Below are positions 7,822 to 16,723 of a DNA stretch of 38,220 bases, piece after piece (position 1 is the first letter of the stretch; every line of letters begins with the position of its first letter). Source of the stretch: Bacteroidota bacterium. GTDB taxonomy: Bacteria > Bacteroidota > Ignavibacteria > UBA10030 > UBA8401. The stretch covers positions 1 to 38,220 of the forward strand of contig JAGVPT010000114.1 of the NCBI GenBank assembly GCA_020052095.1. The letters are read 5' to 3'. The notes below the pieces were generated by a model. The model was not told where the DNA came from. It did not search any database and worked only from the letters and a program-made list of their open reading frames with translations. Both the position numbers and the translations under genes were made by a program.

Positions 7822-8389
7822 TGTAGTGCCGAAGACGTTTCACAAGTTCGTCGATGGTGTTTCCGACTTTTTTATCGTCCGTATGGATTATGATATGTGC
7901 CTGCTCGTAATAATTCTTCCGCTGAGTCAACAATTCTTCTATTCGACCCTGCAATTGATCCGCGTCCATCAGTTGGCCTTCGAGTGTGCGCAACAGTGGC
8001 CGGTCGCTTTTCGTACGGAGACGCTTGTAAATATATGCCGATTCCGCTTTTAGATAAATCAAGACACCGGATTCCTTGACGAGATCGAGCGTCGTCTGGT
8101 CGGTAATCGTCCCGCCGCCGAGCGAAATAACGGTGCGAGGCGTCAGCGCTATTTCGCGAAGGAGGGCCCGCTCCATTTCACGGAATTTCTTTTCGCCCTC
8201 TTGTTTGAAAATGTCGCCTATCTTACGGTGCTCCCGTTGTTCGATAAGAAGGTCAAGGTCGACAAAGTTATATCCAATCGTATTGGCGAGAATGGGACCG
8301 ATCGTGCTTTTGCCGCTCCCCATGAAACCCATTAGAAAAATAACCGAACGCTTATTAGTGCCATCCATCTGGCTATGCTGTTTTTTCAT
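7811..8389 (-). CDS. aroK: Shikimate kinase
   Basis: Phosphorylates shikimate at O3 with ATP, the fifth step of the shikimate pathway. The Walker A loop GFMGSGKST lies near the N-terminus, followed by the shikimate-binding stretch DLDLLIEQREHRKIGDIF (family DxD pattern), GEKKFREMERALL, SLGGG, and the lid region RTKSDRPLL. The C-terminal helix ends HYIEE. Start choice is uncertain: ATG at 8389 (193 residues) and ATG at 8368 (186 residues) both give near-family lengths. An upstream TTG at 8416 has the best Shine-Dalgarno (AGAGG, eight bases away) and would give 202 residues counting the stop. It lies just downstream of the CHASE3 gene and overlaps aroB by 11 bp. Confidence 0.94.
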   Translation of the reverse strand: MKKQHSQMDGTNKRSVIFLMGFMGSGKSTIGPILANTIGYNFVDLDLLIEQREHRKIGDIFKQEGEKKFREMERALLREIALTPRTVISLGGGTITDQTTLDLVKESGVLIYLKAESAYIYKRLRTKSDRPLLRTLEGQLMDADQLQGRIEELLTQRKNYYEQAHIIIHTDDKKVGNTIDELVKRLRHYIEE

Positions 8390-8427
8390 CCATTGACGCA
8401 CTGCGGATACTCGCAACGCGCATGCCT

Positions 8428-9183
8428 CTATTTCGTCTGAGTCTCATCGTTACTCAATTTTTCCCGGAGTTTTTCATACCGGGACGTTGCATGTTGTGCT
8501 TGCTGCCTCGCCTGCATCAGATCACGATGCAGTGCTTCATCTATGATAGAGATCTTTCTGAAGTAGAAATAGGTTATTATCGAAAGCGCACAAAGAACGA
8601 AAATTACCAAATACAAAGCAGATGAATAAAAATCATTCACTCCAGCATGGATTTCTCCTATGGAACGATAACTGTCGTCTCGTGCATTTCTTCTTTCCGA
8701 TAATAGCTCCAGAATTGTCCCGCGAATAGATACCATTAAGTCTCTCCCTTCATCCGTCATGGCAATCTGAGCGGAATCGGAGGATCGATTCGTCATGAAT
8801 AATTCAAGGGACGATTTGATTGAACGAATCCTATTTCGTACGTTGGCTTCAAGAGAGTCAAGAAACTTGTCCTGGTAGATACCTTTGGCACTCACCTGTC
8901 TTAGCTGGTTCAGAGCTTGGTCCGCCGTTCCTACTGCAGCATTGTAGTTTTCTAGATACTCCATATCTTTTGTTATTACATATCCCCTTCGATTTGACTC
9001 CGCTCTTTGAAGAGATATTAAGATATCCTGTAACGCGGTGATAACTTCGTGGTCGTAGTACAACGAGGTTATGTGCGTTTCTTCTTCTTTGAGCGTATTC
9101 CTAGCAAAATAGCTCAAGCCAAGAAATGATAAGAGAACGGCGAGATAGCCGACTAAGAGAACACCTCTGATTTTTTTTCTCAT
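8428..9183 (-). CDS. CHASE3-domain membrane protein without output domain
   Basis: A 251-residue protein with one membrane segment at about residues 8-27, a helical extracytoplasmic domain of about 150 residues, a second membrane segment at about 187-208, and a short basic cytoplasmic coiled coil (about 215-247). The extracytoplasmic part resembles CHASE3, including the characteristic SLQRAESNRRGYVITKD-x-EYLE stretch around residues 58-80. CHASE3 normally sits in front of a histidine kinase, cyclase or methyl-accepting domain. Here the frame stops after the coiled coil, and aroK follows within 12-40 bp. It may act through a partner protein or be a remnant of a longer sensor. No kinase fragment is visible downstream. 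Confidence 0.8.
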   Translation of the reverse strand: MRKKIRGVLLVGYLAVLLSFLGLSYFARNTLKEEETHITSLYYDHEVITALQDILISLQRAESNRRGYVITKDMEYLENYNAAVGTADQALNQLRQVSAKGIYQDKFLDSLEANVRNRIRSIKSSLELFMTNRSSDSAQIAMTDEGRDLMVSIRGTILELLSERRNARDDSYRSIGEIHAGVNDFYSSALYLVIFVLCALSIITYFYFRKISIIDEALHRDLMQARQQAQHATSRYEKLREKLSNDETQTK

Positions 9184-9241
9184 ACAACAATCTCAGATTT
9201 TGCTGTCATGACAAACCAACGTACGATATGTGGTAAGAACT

Positions 9242-10477
9242 CTATATATTGGGCCGCGTTACCGTCCCTTTCATAGCCCTCAACACCGGGAGTGAGGCTA
9301 ATGAAAACGCACCCATGATGAGGAAAGCACCGGCATAGTTGTATCCCGATATTAACCTCCCAACGGCAAACGAAGACCAAGACTCACAACCGTTCGTTGC
9401 TCCCATAAATGCGCTGAACTGAGTAGCACCAATTCTTGGATCAGTGATATCCATGAAGAGCGCATAGGAGGCCGCCGTGAAGAGACCGATGCAAATATAG
9501 AGAATTGCGAGCAATGCAACGATCCAGTTTCGACCGGACTCGCCAACCAGTGCGTCAAGGCCCGCGAGAGCGCAAATGACCGATACAAACAATATAAGAA
9601 AGATTGCAACACTTTGCCGTCGACCAAGCTTGTCCGAAAGAAAGCCACCAGCCAGTGCGCCTGCAAGCATACCAAGCACGGAGGGAATGGCAAAGAATAT
9701 TCCAACATCGTGCGACGATATTCCCCGATCAATCATGAACGGGCCGGCTACCGCACCGACGGCTTCGTACGCTGCCCCACCGATGCCGGCAAAAAGAAGT
9801 CCAAACCAAGTCGATCGACTCCGGCTTACATGCCTGAGCTGCTCCCTAAAATGCCTCAACCGCTCTCGGATTTTTTGTTCAGGTCTTATCAATGCATCGG
9901 GATGTTTCATCAGGAGGAGGAGAACGGATGAAAACCAAATGACCATAATGAGAACGACGAGAACCGCCTGCTGTCCAAACATATTCTCTAAGATCAGCGC
10001 GCCTCCTCCAAGCAAGGAGCGACCGCTTATCATTCCAACTTGCATCCAGCCATTGACCGAGCCTCGTTCATCGGCGGGCACTGCCGAGATTGCCAGGGCG
10101 TCAATTGAGGCATCTTGTGTCGCAGCCGCTATTGCATGGACAAAAAGAAAAGGCGCCAGGAGAGAAAGATCACGGGCGAAGTTGAAGAAGAAAAGGGGGA
10201 GAAGGGTCACACCCATCATGAATTGCATTAGAAGAATCCACGACCGCAGTGTCCAGCGTCGCGACTGGATTGTATCGACAAGCGGAGACCAAAGAAACTT
10301 GAAGACCCATGGCAAAACAAGTATTGATGTGAATTTAGTGATCTCATCAACAGGATATCCTTCCATCCGCAGCTTCGTCGGCAAAGCCCACCAAATGAAT
10401 CCAATCGGAGCGCCTTCACTCAGATAAAGGCCGGCAAAAAGGACTTTTCGTCTCGTTGATGTCTGTAGAAGGTCCAC
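9242..10477 (-). CDS. MFS permease, AmpG/PAT-like
   Basis: A 411-residue major-facilitator protein with about 12 hydrophobic segments. Features resembling the AmpG/PAT branch are the early GLYLSEGAPIGFIWWALPT stretch, the LVLPWVFKFLWSPLVD loop, the QDASIDALAI motif in the fourth helix and the ADERGSVNGWMQVGM loop. AmpG proteins import muropeptides and the PAT branch also includes acetyl-CoA transporters, so cell-wall recycling is possible. The amidase a few genes downstream on the same strand fits but does not prove this. The start is GTG at 10477, since the first conserved helix begins within 12 residues. It lies 92 bp after the GNAT-nitrilase gene. Confidence 0.85.
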   Translation of the reverse strand: MDLLQTSTRRKVLFAGLYLSEGAPIGFIWWALPTKLRMEGYPVDEITKFTSILVLPWVFKFLWSPLVDTIQSRRWTLRSWILLMQFMMGVTLLPLFFFNFARDLSLLAPFLFVHAIAAATQDASIDALAISAVPADERGSVNGWMQVGMISGRSLLGGGALILENMFGQQAVLVVLIMVIWFSSVLLLLMKHPDALIRPEQKIRERLRHFREQLRHVSRSRSTWFGLLFAGIGGAAYEAVGAVAGPFMIDRGISSHDVGIFFAIPSVLGMLAGALAGGFLSDKLGRRQSVAIFLILFVSVICALAGLDALVGESGRNWIVALLAILYICIGLFTAASYALFMDITDPRIGATQFSAFMGATNGCESWSSFAVGRLISGYNYAGAFLIMGAFSLASLPVLRAMKGTVTRPNI

Positions 10478-10569
10478 TCACTCACAGCGCAATAAGTAGA
10501 AAGTGCTGAAAAGTCTCGATATGACTGCAGAGCGACAATTGAAGAGCAATTTTTCGAAGTCTCAACTGT

Positions 10570-12105
10570 CTATTTCTTGTATCGGACTTGATAAAGATCC
10601 GTTCTTCGGTCTTTCCAATTTAAAACACTCCCGGTTTGACGATGCTTTTTCAGGAGCTCTATATCTACGTCATCCAATATCACCGTTTCGACATTCGGCG
10701 TTGCTTCCGACGAAATAGCATCTCGTGTGAACGGAATGTCAGACGGAGTGAAAATTGCCGATTGCGCATAATGAATATCGAGATTCTCCACGGAGGGAAG
10801 ATTACCCACGCTACCGGCGATGATGACAAAGACGTGGTTCTCCACACAGCGGGCTTGTGCGCAATACCTGACTCGAAGGTACGCATATCGTTCATCCGTA
10901 CAGAAAGGGACGAAGATGATCTGAGCGCCGCGCTCGACGGCAATCCGGCTCAACTCTGGAAATTCAATATCATAACATACCTGAATTGATATTTTACCCT
11001 TGTCGGTATCAAACACTTCTAATTTATCGCCGGGTTTCACCCCCCACCAGCGGCGTTCATTCGGAGTAATATGGAGCTTGTATTGCTTGCCAAGAGTGCC
11101 GTCACGGCGGAATAGATAGGAGATATTGTAAAGATCCTCATTCTCTATTGTGAAATGAGAGCCGCCGATGATGTTGACGTTGTACTTTATCGCAAGCTGC
11201 GTGAAAAGTTCGAGGTATTGCGGGGTGAATTCCGACAGCTTGCGCATCGCAATAGCGGGACGCATCGGCGGCAAAAACGAGAGTAATTGAGTAGTGAAAA
11301 TCTCCGGGAACACAATGAAATCACTTCGGTAATCGGAAGCGACATCCACAAAATACTCGCACTGCGTCGCGAAGGAGGCGAAACTCTCAATCATTCGCAT
11401 TTGAAATTGTACGGCGCATATTCTTACAGGGATCGTCGGGACAAAAGTCCGGCCGGACTCAGGTGTGAAGTCAAGGTTTGTCCACTCAAGAAACGTCGCA
11501 TAGCCCTTGGAATCAATGTCCGATGTGAGATAATTGGGAATGAGACGCTTCAGAACGAAACCATTCGAGAGCTGTGTTGTCAGCACGGGATCAAAGAGAA
11601 TCTTGTTGATGACTTTGTCGGCATACTCCCGTGCACTCATTTCGTGGGCACGATTCGCGTATCCCGGAATACGCCCGCCGAGAATAATCCTCATGAGATT
11701 ATATTTTTTTGCAAGCTCTTTTCGTGCGTTGTAGAGTCGTCGGGCAAGTTTAAGCCTCCGGAATTCAGGATCAACCATGATCTCAATGCCGTACAGCGTG
11801 TTTCCGTTTGGTTCGTGATTGCGGATGAATCCGCTGTCTGCAATTTCTTTCCAGCTGTGCCACTCGGAATACAAAGCAAAATTCAGAATCAGACTGCTCG
11901 ATGAAGCGACGAGCCTGCTTTCGTACTCAACTCCGACTTGTCCTTCGGCGAAAATCGATATTTGACTCTCGAATTGTTCTTTGTTCCATGGCTTCATTCC
12001 CGGAAAGCATTTCAACTGCAACGAGACAACGCCGTCGTAGTCTTCACTCCGGAGTTGTCGCACGTTGAGGCTCTTTTCAAATGTCTTCAGGTCTATTTCT
12101 GGCAT
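10570..12105 (-). CDS. GNAT acetyltransferase-nitrilase fusion protein
   Basis: A 511-residue two-domain protein like Bacillus YhcX. Residues about 13-215 form a GNAT domain ([20 protein letters not shown]). Residues about 226-490 form a carbon-nitrogen hydrolase with the full catalytic triad: E268 in FPEIF, K343 in [11 protein letters not shown]377 in [10 protein letters not shown]. The second domain should cleave an amide or nitrile; the first may transfer an acyl group or only bind a ligand. In the GNAT acetyl-CoA loop, [10 protein letters not shown] lacks the glycines of the usual RxxGxG/A pattern, so acetyltransferase activity is doubtful. Substrate unknown. It heads the minus-strand run that continues with the MFS permease. 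Confidence 0.9.
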   Translation of the reverse strand: MPEIDLKTFEKSLNVRQLRSEDYDGVVSLQLKCFPGMKPWNKEQFESQISIFAEGQVGVEYESRLVASSSSLILNFALYSEWHSWKEIADSGFIRNHEPNGNTLYGIEIMVDPEFRRLKLARRLYNARKELAKKYNLMRIILGGRIPGYANRAHEMSAREYADKVINKILFDPVLTTQLSNGFVLKRLIPNYLTSDIDSKGYATFLEWTNLDFTPESGRTFVPTIPVRICAVQFQMRMIESFASFATQCEYFVDVASDYRSDFIVFPEIFTTQLLSFLPPMRPAIAMRKLSEFTPQYLELFTQLAIKYNVNIIGGSHFTIENEDLYNISYLFRRDGTLGKQYKLHITPNERRWWGVKPGDKLEVFDTDKGKISIQVCYDIEFPELSRIAVERGAQIIFVPFCTDERYAYLRVRYCAQARCVENHVFVIIAGSVGNLPSVENLDIHYAQSAIFTPSDIPFTRDAISSEATPNVETVILDDVDIELLKKHRQTGSVLNWKDRRTDLYQVRYKK

Positions 12106-12266
12106 GGGAGTCTGTTTCCATTAGTGGCGAATATGGATGGGTTGTCAGTTAAATCTAAAGATTTGCCGGTAAAAATCAAACGGACAGCCATCCGATGCAA
12201 GCCATCCGATGCAGACATATGAAGCGTCGCAACGGGAATATCCGGACAAGATGACCTGATTCATAT

Positions 12267-12401
12267 TTAAATCACGCCCACGAATTTTAGCACAAGTAAT
12301 GCCAATGCTAGAGCAATGACTCCGAGCAGGAATTTCAATTGAATTGGAAGTTGCTGCGGTCTTTCCTCTTGCGTTTGTTTTTCAGGATGCTGATTCGCCA
12401 T
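12267..12401 (-). CDS. Small single-span membrane protein
   Basis: A 44-residue protein: a polar, Gln/Glu-rich N-terminus (MANQHPEKQTQEERPQQ) followed by one hydrophobic segment at about residues 24-43. The start is chosen at 12401 rather than further upstream because AAGGAGG lies six bases before this ATG, one of the strongest ribosome binding sites in the window. I do not recognise a family. It stands between the secreted protein at 12516-12866 and the GNAT-nitrilase gene, on the same strand as both. Confidence 0.6.
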   Translation of the reverse strand: MANQHPEKQTQEERPQQLPIQLKFLLGVIALALALLVLKFVGVI

Positions 12402-12442
12402 TGTAGTCCTCCTTAGAAATCTGAGTGGAGTACAAAATTGAG

Positions 12443-12472
12443 CCACGCCATTTGACACGTGGTGTGGCGTGG
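12443..12472 (-). terminator. Possible terminator hairpin after the small secreted protein
   Basis: CCACGCCA at 12443-12450 pairs with TGGCGTGG at 12465-12472, an eight-base stem. On the minus strand it is followed within three bases by AATTTTG. It lies just downstream of the stop of the 116-residue gene at 12516. The U-run is short, so termination may be weak. Confidence 0.45.
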
Positions 12473-12515
12473 AAGATTCTTTTACACGGATTTCTGAAGC
12501 GTTAAGACGGAGAAG

Positions 12516-12866
12516 CTACGCTGAAGGCGGGTCGCGCGGCTTAGAAGGAAGTTGGGAAAGGTCTACGGCGGGGATGGGAGGACGTCCGGCCTCGATAGAG
12601 ACAAACGATCGATCTTCGGGGAATTCAATCGATGAGAGTGCAGCCTCCTGGGGTACATCTACTTTTGTGGGCGATGGTATATGTTTTCTCTGAGTCCAGA
12701 TCGGTCGATCATCGATCGGTTGGGACTTCTTTGCTGACGCAAGTTGATGCGAATGGGCGCCGGAATTCAGCACATGTCTGAGTATCTCAAACGGCCCGAC
12801 TGCAGCAATAAAAGCATAGCTGGCAATCAAAATACAGAGAATTCCGTTTCGCAGATACTGTCTCAT
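12516..12866 (-). CDS. Hypothetical small secreted or membrane-anchored protein
   Basis: A 116-residue reading frame with a typical signal or anchor segment at about residues 7-25 (LRNGILCILIASYAFIAAVG). A His-containing stretch (NSGAHSHQLAS) follows, then a polar, proline-rich tail (PTKVDVPQ, GRPPIPAVDLSQLPSKPRDPPSA). No family is recognised. The signal-like start, the lack of a competing frame and the hairpin after its stop support a real gene. The absence of a clear Shine-Dalgarno and the low-complexity tail count against it. Confidence 0.5.
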   Translation of the reverse strand: MRQYLRNGILCILIASYAFIAAVGPFEILRHVLNSGAHSHQLASAKKSQPIDDRPIWTQRKHIPSPTKVDVPQEAALSSIEFPEDRSFVSIEAGRPPIPAVDLSQLPSKPRDPPSA

Positions 12867-13098
12867 GGTCTAATAGTAACTACTTTCTTTTTCAGTTGCA
12901 AACAAAGTTCACTGGCAGATATTATTCCTGAATGAGGCGGTGAACACTCGCCGAAGAATGCTTTCTATTATTTGCACGCTTCACGCATACGGTTGGATAT
13001 TTTTCCACAAGGTCATTGGGACACGAAGGTTTCATGACGATCCCTTTGTTGCCTTGCGTTTCCGGATAGAAGCCTTTATTGTTCCTCCTTCCTTTGAG

Positions 13099-13146
13099 AC
13101 TTCTCACAAAGTGATGCCTTTCCGAAGGAACCCCTTGGGTTGGCAG
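13099..13146. repeat. 48-nt dispersed repeat, copy 1
   Basis: Matches 28211-28258 at 44 of 48 positions in the same orientation. The core folds into two small hairpins, CCTT-TCCG-AAGG and AACCC-CTT-GGGTT, inside a TGCC/GGCA closing stem. The AACCC/GGGTT stem is intact in both copies and the differences fall mainly in loops. It is followed by GCGTTTTGCGTACCATGAATAA (13161-13182), which matches 18 of 22 bases at 3310-3331. Confidence 0.7.
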
Positions 13147-13199
13147 GTGCAAGATTCTTAGCGTTTTGCGTACCATGAATAATTCGGTTCCCCCAGAAC

Positions 13200-13226
13200 A
13201 AAAAATCCCGCCTGTTGAGGTCGGGA
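13200..13226 (-). terminator. Rho-independent terminator of outer-membrane protein gene
   Basis: On the minus strand, TCCCGACC pairs with the GG-CGGGA arm around a short loop and is followed at once by TTTTTTG. It lies about 45 bp beyond the stop codon of the barrel protein gene ending at 13270, in the right direction to end the PpiD-barrel transcript. Confidence 0.75.
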
Positions 13227-13269
13227 ATCGAGAAAACGAGCGGGAATTGAAAACGACGATCGTTGTTCG

Positions 13270-13962
13270 TCACAGCAAAAAGACCAGGCCAAGACCGTAC
13301 GTGATGCCGTTGAGATTGACGCGAGTCTTTGACGATGAGGGGTCGAGGTTAATGGTTACTCCGCGGTAGGTCGTGGATGAATCTTCAAACCTGTTAACGG
13401 AATCAAATTGCGGATCGCGAAACTTCAGCTCGCCGCGTACGGCAATTTTGGAAGTAATGCGTACATCGGCGCCGGTGAGAACGTGGATCCCGAAGCCGGA
13501 CGGAGAGTTAAGCGTCGCTGCCTGTGCGCTGGCGACGGAGTAGATGCGTTCGCCGAAATACCAACCTACGCCACCACCCAGATAGACTCGAACATCTTCC
13601 GAACTGAACGGGATGAGAAAATATCCCGAGAGCTCGAGAGGATACACGACGAATCCTTCTGATACCGGAATGCCGTTTCCATAGACCAGCTTTGTCGTTT
13701 GGTCGAGGGTTTTTATTTTCTCGATATTGACGCCGATCAGAATATCATCGCTGTATGCGAGCATCCGTACATCGAGGCCAAAGCCGAAATTATACGAGAA
13801 GTACTTGTCATCGATGAAGATGTCGTTCCGATCGATATTATAGAGAAACCGCGTGCTCGTCGTGTAACTTCCTTTGGCAGCCACGGAGATGATTTCCCTC
13901 GCGTGACAGACAGTGGAGCCGAAAACGAGCATCAGAGTGACGATGGTCAGCCATCGTTTCAT
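13270..13962 (-). CDS. Outer-membrane beta-barrel protein
   Basis: A 230-residue protein with a clear signal peptide (MKRWLTIVTLMLVFGSTVCHA, cleavage after HA). Alternating hydrophobic and polar strands follow, with many aromatic and glycine residues (VRVYLGGGVGWYFGERIY, SGFGIHVLTGADVRI). It ends with GITYGLGLVFLL, typical of a last barrel strand although the final residue is Leu rather than Phe. The size suggests an eight-stranded barrel of the OmpW/OmpX or porin-like beta-barrel type. It starts 26 bp after the stop of the PpiD-like chaperone gene, so the two are probably cotranscribed, and the neighbour may assist folding of such barrels. Function unknown. Confidence 0.8.
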   Translation of the reverse strand: MKRWLTIVTLMLVFGSTVCHAREIISVAAKGSYTTSTRFLYNIDRNDIFIDDKYFSYNFGFGLDVRMLAYSDDILIGVNIEKIKTLDQTTKLVYGNGIPVSEGFVVYPLELSGYFLIPFSSEDVRVYLGGGVGWYFGERIYSVASAQAATLNSPSGFGIHVLTGADVRITSKIAVRGELKFRDPQFDSVNRFEDSSTTYRGVTINLDPSSSKTRVNLNGITYGLGLVFLL

Positions 13963-13988
13963 ACCTCACCTCACACAAATCAAAGCGC

Positions 13989-16082
13989 TTATCGATAAAA
14001 CATATCACGCAAATCCTCGATATCGGCTTTCTCTTTCAGCTTCTCGAGCCAGTCGGCAACAATGCGCTGCTTCTTCTCTTGTAACATTTGGGCCGCAAGT
14101 ATAGTCCGTTGCGCATTGAAGCTCGCCGAGTCGAAGGGGCTTTTGCCAAGGAGTTTGATGAGATAATATCCCCGGCCACCTTCCACCGGCTGTGAAATTT
14201 TCCGAACCGGCAAGCTCATCGCCACGCCGAGGAATGTGTTGTCGCGGCCTATGGTCGGTATGCTCCCGCTCGGTTGGAATTGTCCCGTTGTCTGCACGGC
14301 GATCCGCGTATCCGTTGCTGCCAATTCCGCGAGGTCCGCCGTATCGTTTATCGCCGAACGACGCTTTGCTACGACTTCCTTCATCAGTGTCATTTTCTTC
14401 TTCCGCGGAACGCGCGGCTTCAGCCCTTCTTTCACCTCGTCGAACGGCCGGACGCCCTCTTTCTTCACTTCAGAAATCTTGCACACCACGACACCCCCGC
14501 TCACCTGATATGCATCGCCCACGGCTCCCAAATCTTTCGAGAACGCAAACTTCGCCATGGACTCATTAAACCCGAGGCCCGGAACCATTCCGCCTTTTTG
14601 AAATGTCGGAGTCTCCTTCACCTGCAAGCCGAGACCCTCCGCCTCCTTTTCAAATCTGCCGTCCCTTACCAGATAGGCAAAATCCTGCGCACGTTGAAAC
14701 GCATCATCCTTTGTCTGCGAACTTGCCTTCACCGTGAGGACAATGTCCGCAATCTTCACCTCGCGGTTGTCCCTCCCTTCGATTTTTATTACGTGTATGC
14801 CGAATTGTGTCTTCACGGGTCCGACGATCTGACCCGGAGTTCCCTTCATTGCGGCATCTTCGAACGGCTTCACCATTCTCCCTTTACCAAACCATCCGAG
14901 ATCGCCCCCGGAGGTCGCTGCGCCAGGCTCTGTGGAATATTGCTTTGCCAGTTCCGCAAAATCTTCTCCCTTGCGTGCACGGGCGATAAGATCATTCGCT
15001 TGTTTCATTACGGCTGCTTCAGTGCTACCGGCCGTGGCGAGAAGAATATGCCGTGCGCGAATGAATGTCTCGGCGCCTTTCTTCGCTTCTAGAATTTTTA
15101 TGAGATGGTATCCGTCAAAATCCGGGATCGGACCGACAACGCTGCCGACTTTTACCCCGAACACCGCCTTCTCCTTTTCCTTGGTCAACTCTCCGTGCGT
15201 GAAAAATGCTTCCGGGGACTGGCTTTCCGAATACGATTTTTTAAGTTCCAGAAAATCAATTCCGAGTTTGGATTGCTGGAGCACATTGGTGATCTCCACG
15301 AGCACGTCTTGTGAATCCTTCGCCGAAGCCTGGTCGCTGAACAAGACGTACTTCAACTTGCGCGTTGCCTTCGATTTAAATTCTTCTTGATTTTCATTGT
15401 AGAATTTTCGTAGGTCGTCATCCGTTACCGATATGGAAGTGTCGGAAAAGAATCGATTCGGGTCGAACAATGCGTACTGTGCGTCGAGCTTCAGGTTCAG
15501 ATCTTCATATCGCTGCTGGATCTCTCCCGGAGTTACCCGCACTGAGGCAAGGATTATGCTCTGCATTTTTTCCGAGAGCCGCTGTTGCCTCAGTCCGGAT
15601 TCGACCTGGATCATAATTTCTTTGTTCTTCGGATCGCTGATCGTCTGGTCGTACAGACTACGGTTAAAATTGCCAGTGGAATCTCTGAACTGCTGCACGA
15701 GGAACTCGGGGGGTGTATCGCCCTTCACCCAATCAATTAACTCCTGGTCGGAGACAGTTATTCCGGCCCGTTCGGTTTCCATTTCCACCAGCCTCGACGC
15801 TACGAGACTGTTCCACACCTGATCGCGGATCTGCCGGTACGTATTATCATCCGGTTCCTGTCCCGATTGTTTCTTTTGATTCTCGGCGGCGCGCTTCACA
15901 AGATCTGAAAACTCTTGATAGGTGACTTTCTTCCCTTCAATCATTCCAACGTAGTCGTGGCGGCCGGATCGAGTACCGAGATAATCCATCCCCCACTCAA
16001 AGACAATCATGACAACGAACATTATCACAAGGCCGATCAGAATTACGGGCATATTATCCCGCATTTTCGTCATTATTGGCAT
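13989..16082 (-). CDS. PpiD/SurA-like peptidyl-prolyl isomerase
   Basis: A 697-residue periplasmic folding factor. A membrane anchor spans about residues 12-30. A SurA_N-like helical region follows (about 45-235, with TYQEFSDLVKRAAE). Next are a degenerate parvulin-like domain (about 240-335, ending GPIPDFDGYHLIKIL), an intact parvulin domain (341-437, with RARHILLAT, GEDFAELAKQYSTEPGA, GGDLGWFGKGRMVKPFEDA and FGIHVIKI) and a C-terminal region. Layout and anchor match PpiD, which acts at the exit of the Sec translocon; SurA lacks the anchor. It probably helps fold exported and outer-membrane proteins such as the barrel encoded directly downstream. Confidence 0.92.
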   Translation of the reverse strand: MPIMTKMRDNMPVILIGLVIMFVVMIVFEWGMDYLGTRSGRHDYVGMIEGKKVTYQEFSDLVKRAAENQKKQSGQEPDDNTYRQIRDQVWNSLVASRLVEMETERAGITVSDQELIDWVKGDTPPEFLVQQFRDSTGNFNRSLYDQTISDPKNKEIMIQVESGLRQQRLSEKMQSIILASVRVTPGEIQQRYEDLNLKLDAQYALFDPNRFFSDTSISVTDDDLRKFYNENQEEFKSKATRKLKYVLFSDQASAKDSQDVLVEITNVLQQSKLGIDFLELKKSYSESQSPEAFFTHGELTKEKEKAVFGVKVGSVVGPIPDFDGYHLIKILEAKKGAETFIRARHILLATAGSTEAAVMKQANDLIARARKGEDFAELAKQYSTEPGAATSGGDLGWFGKGRMVKPFEDAAMKGTPGQIVGPVKTQFGIHVIKIEGRDNREVKIADIVLTVKASSQTKDDAFQRAQDFAYLVRDGRFEKEAEGLGLQVKETPTFQKGGMVPGLGFNESMAKFAFSKDLGAVGDAYQVSGGVVVCKISEVKKEGVRPFDEVKEGLKPRVPRKKKMTLMKEVVAKRRSAINDTADLAELAATDTRIAVQTTGQFQPSGSIPTIGRDNTFLGVAMSLPVRKISQPVEGGRGYYLIKLLGKSPFDSASFNAQRTILAAQMLQEKKQRIVADWLEKLKEKADIEDLRDMFYR

Positions 16083-16723
16083 ACCGGAAACTACTCCTTA
16101 CTCAAAAATTTTGAAAACATGCTGAATTTGAAGAAGAAATATAACCGAAACCGGCTTGAAATGCAATCCAAATTGACCACGAGTTTACCCATAATTCCTT
16201 CTGCGATGGAAAACAAACCGTTGAAACGGTTCGTGGACGGCAGGCGACTGTTAGCCCACGACTTAAGTCGTGGGCTATAGATGAAATCATCTTTCCATGA
16301 AACCGATTCATCGGTTTTGAATCAGAATATTCGGCTGATCTCAGAAAAATGGGTAAACTCGTGAAATTGACCTCGAGCGCGTTGCCTATTCGATTTCCAA
16401 AAATCAAACGCATCACAAAGGCACGGGCCAGGTGCAGGACTTCTTGGACTCTGTAATAGATGGAGGTTGCGTCGAGCATAACACGGGGTTCAAGCGTTTA
16501 TCGTCTGAGGAGAGACCTTCGACACGAAGCTGGATCGCGTCACCGGGATCTGGCAGGGTCCCAGCTGACCTGACGAAATGAAGTGCACTATTCCTCCTAA
16601 GGATGCCTGGCGCTCCAATAGGAAATACTTTGCCGGATTTTTTGGCGCATCTGCTAAAACTCAAAACCAAATCACACTAGCGGCGGTGTGGGGCCGGCCA
16701 GTCATTTAATCGTCCGCGATGAT
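16083..16723. other. 640-bp gene-poor stretch
   Basis: No convincing gene. It contains the three-hairpin cluster at 16216-16317. From about 16380 to 16670, minus-strand frames such as the one at 16413-16670 show no signal peptide, motif or family resemblance and may be remnants of a decayed gene. The upstream part must contain the promoter of the PpiD-like gene. Confidence 0.45.
16216..16317. repeat. Three-hairpin palindromic cluster
   Basis: Three inverted repeats stand in a row. AACCGTT-GA-AACGGTT is at 16216-16231. A perfect 26-bp palindrome whose half is TAGCCCACGACTT is at 16252-16277. AAACCGA-TTCA-TCGGTTT is at 16300-16317. Short self-complementary units with unrelated stems placed about 20-35 bp apart resemble the design of the 62-202 block, although sequences and loops differ. 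They are seen directly. A REP-like origin is inferred. Confidence 0.7.

Larger units (their letters stand above)
12867..13269. other. Gene-free stretch with repeat copy
   Basis: About 400 bp between two minus-strand genes. It contains one copy of the 48-nt dispersed repeat (13099-13146), a piece related to the 3.2-kb element (13161-13182) and the terminator of the outer-membrane protein gene (13200-13226). Small frames crossing it show no family features. Confidence 0.55.

Noticed and set aside
9576-10427. 283-residue plus-strand reading frame
   Set aside because: It lies entirely antisense to the MFS permease, has a Cys/Arg/Ser-rich composition typical of shadow frames, and matches no family.
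11287-11904. 205-residue plus-strand reading frame
   Set aside because: Antisense to the GNAT-nitrilase fusion, whose catalytic triad is intact.
12922-13176. 84-residue minus-strand frame
   Set aside because: It is the translation of the dispersed 48-nt repeat and flanks, not a conserved protein.
14274-15092. 272-residue plus-strand reading frame
   Set aside because: Antisense to the PpiD-like gene, which has clear domain signatures; the frame itself has none.
16102-16670. Two small minus-strand frames as possible genes
   Set aside because: They cross the palindrome cluster, lack ribosome binding sites and family features. Gene remnants cannot be excluded.
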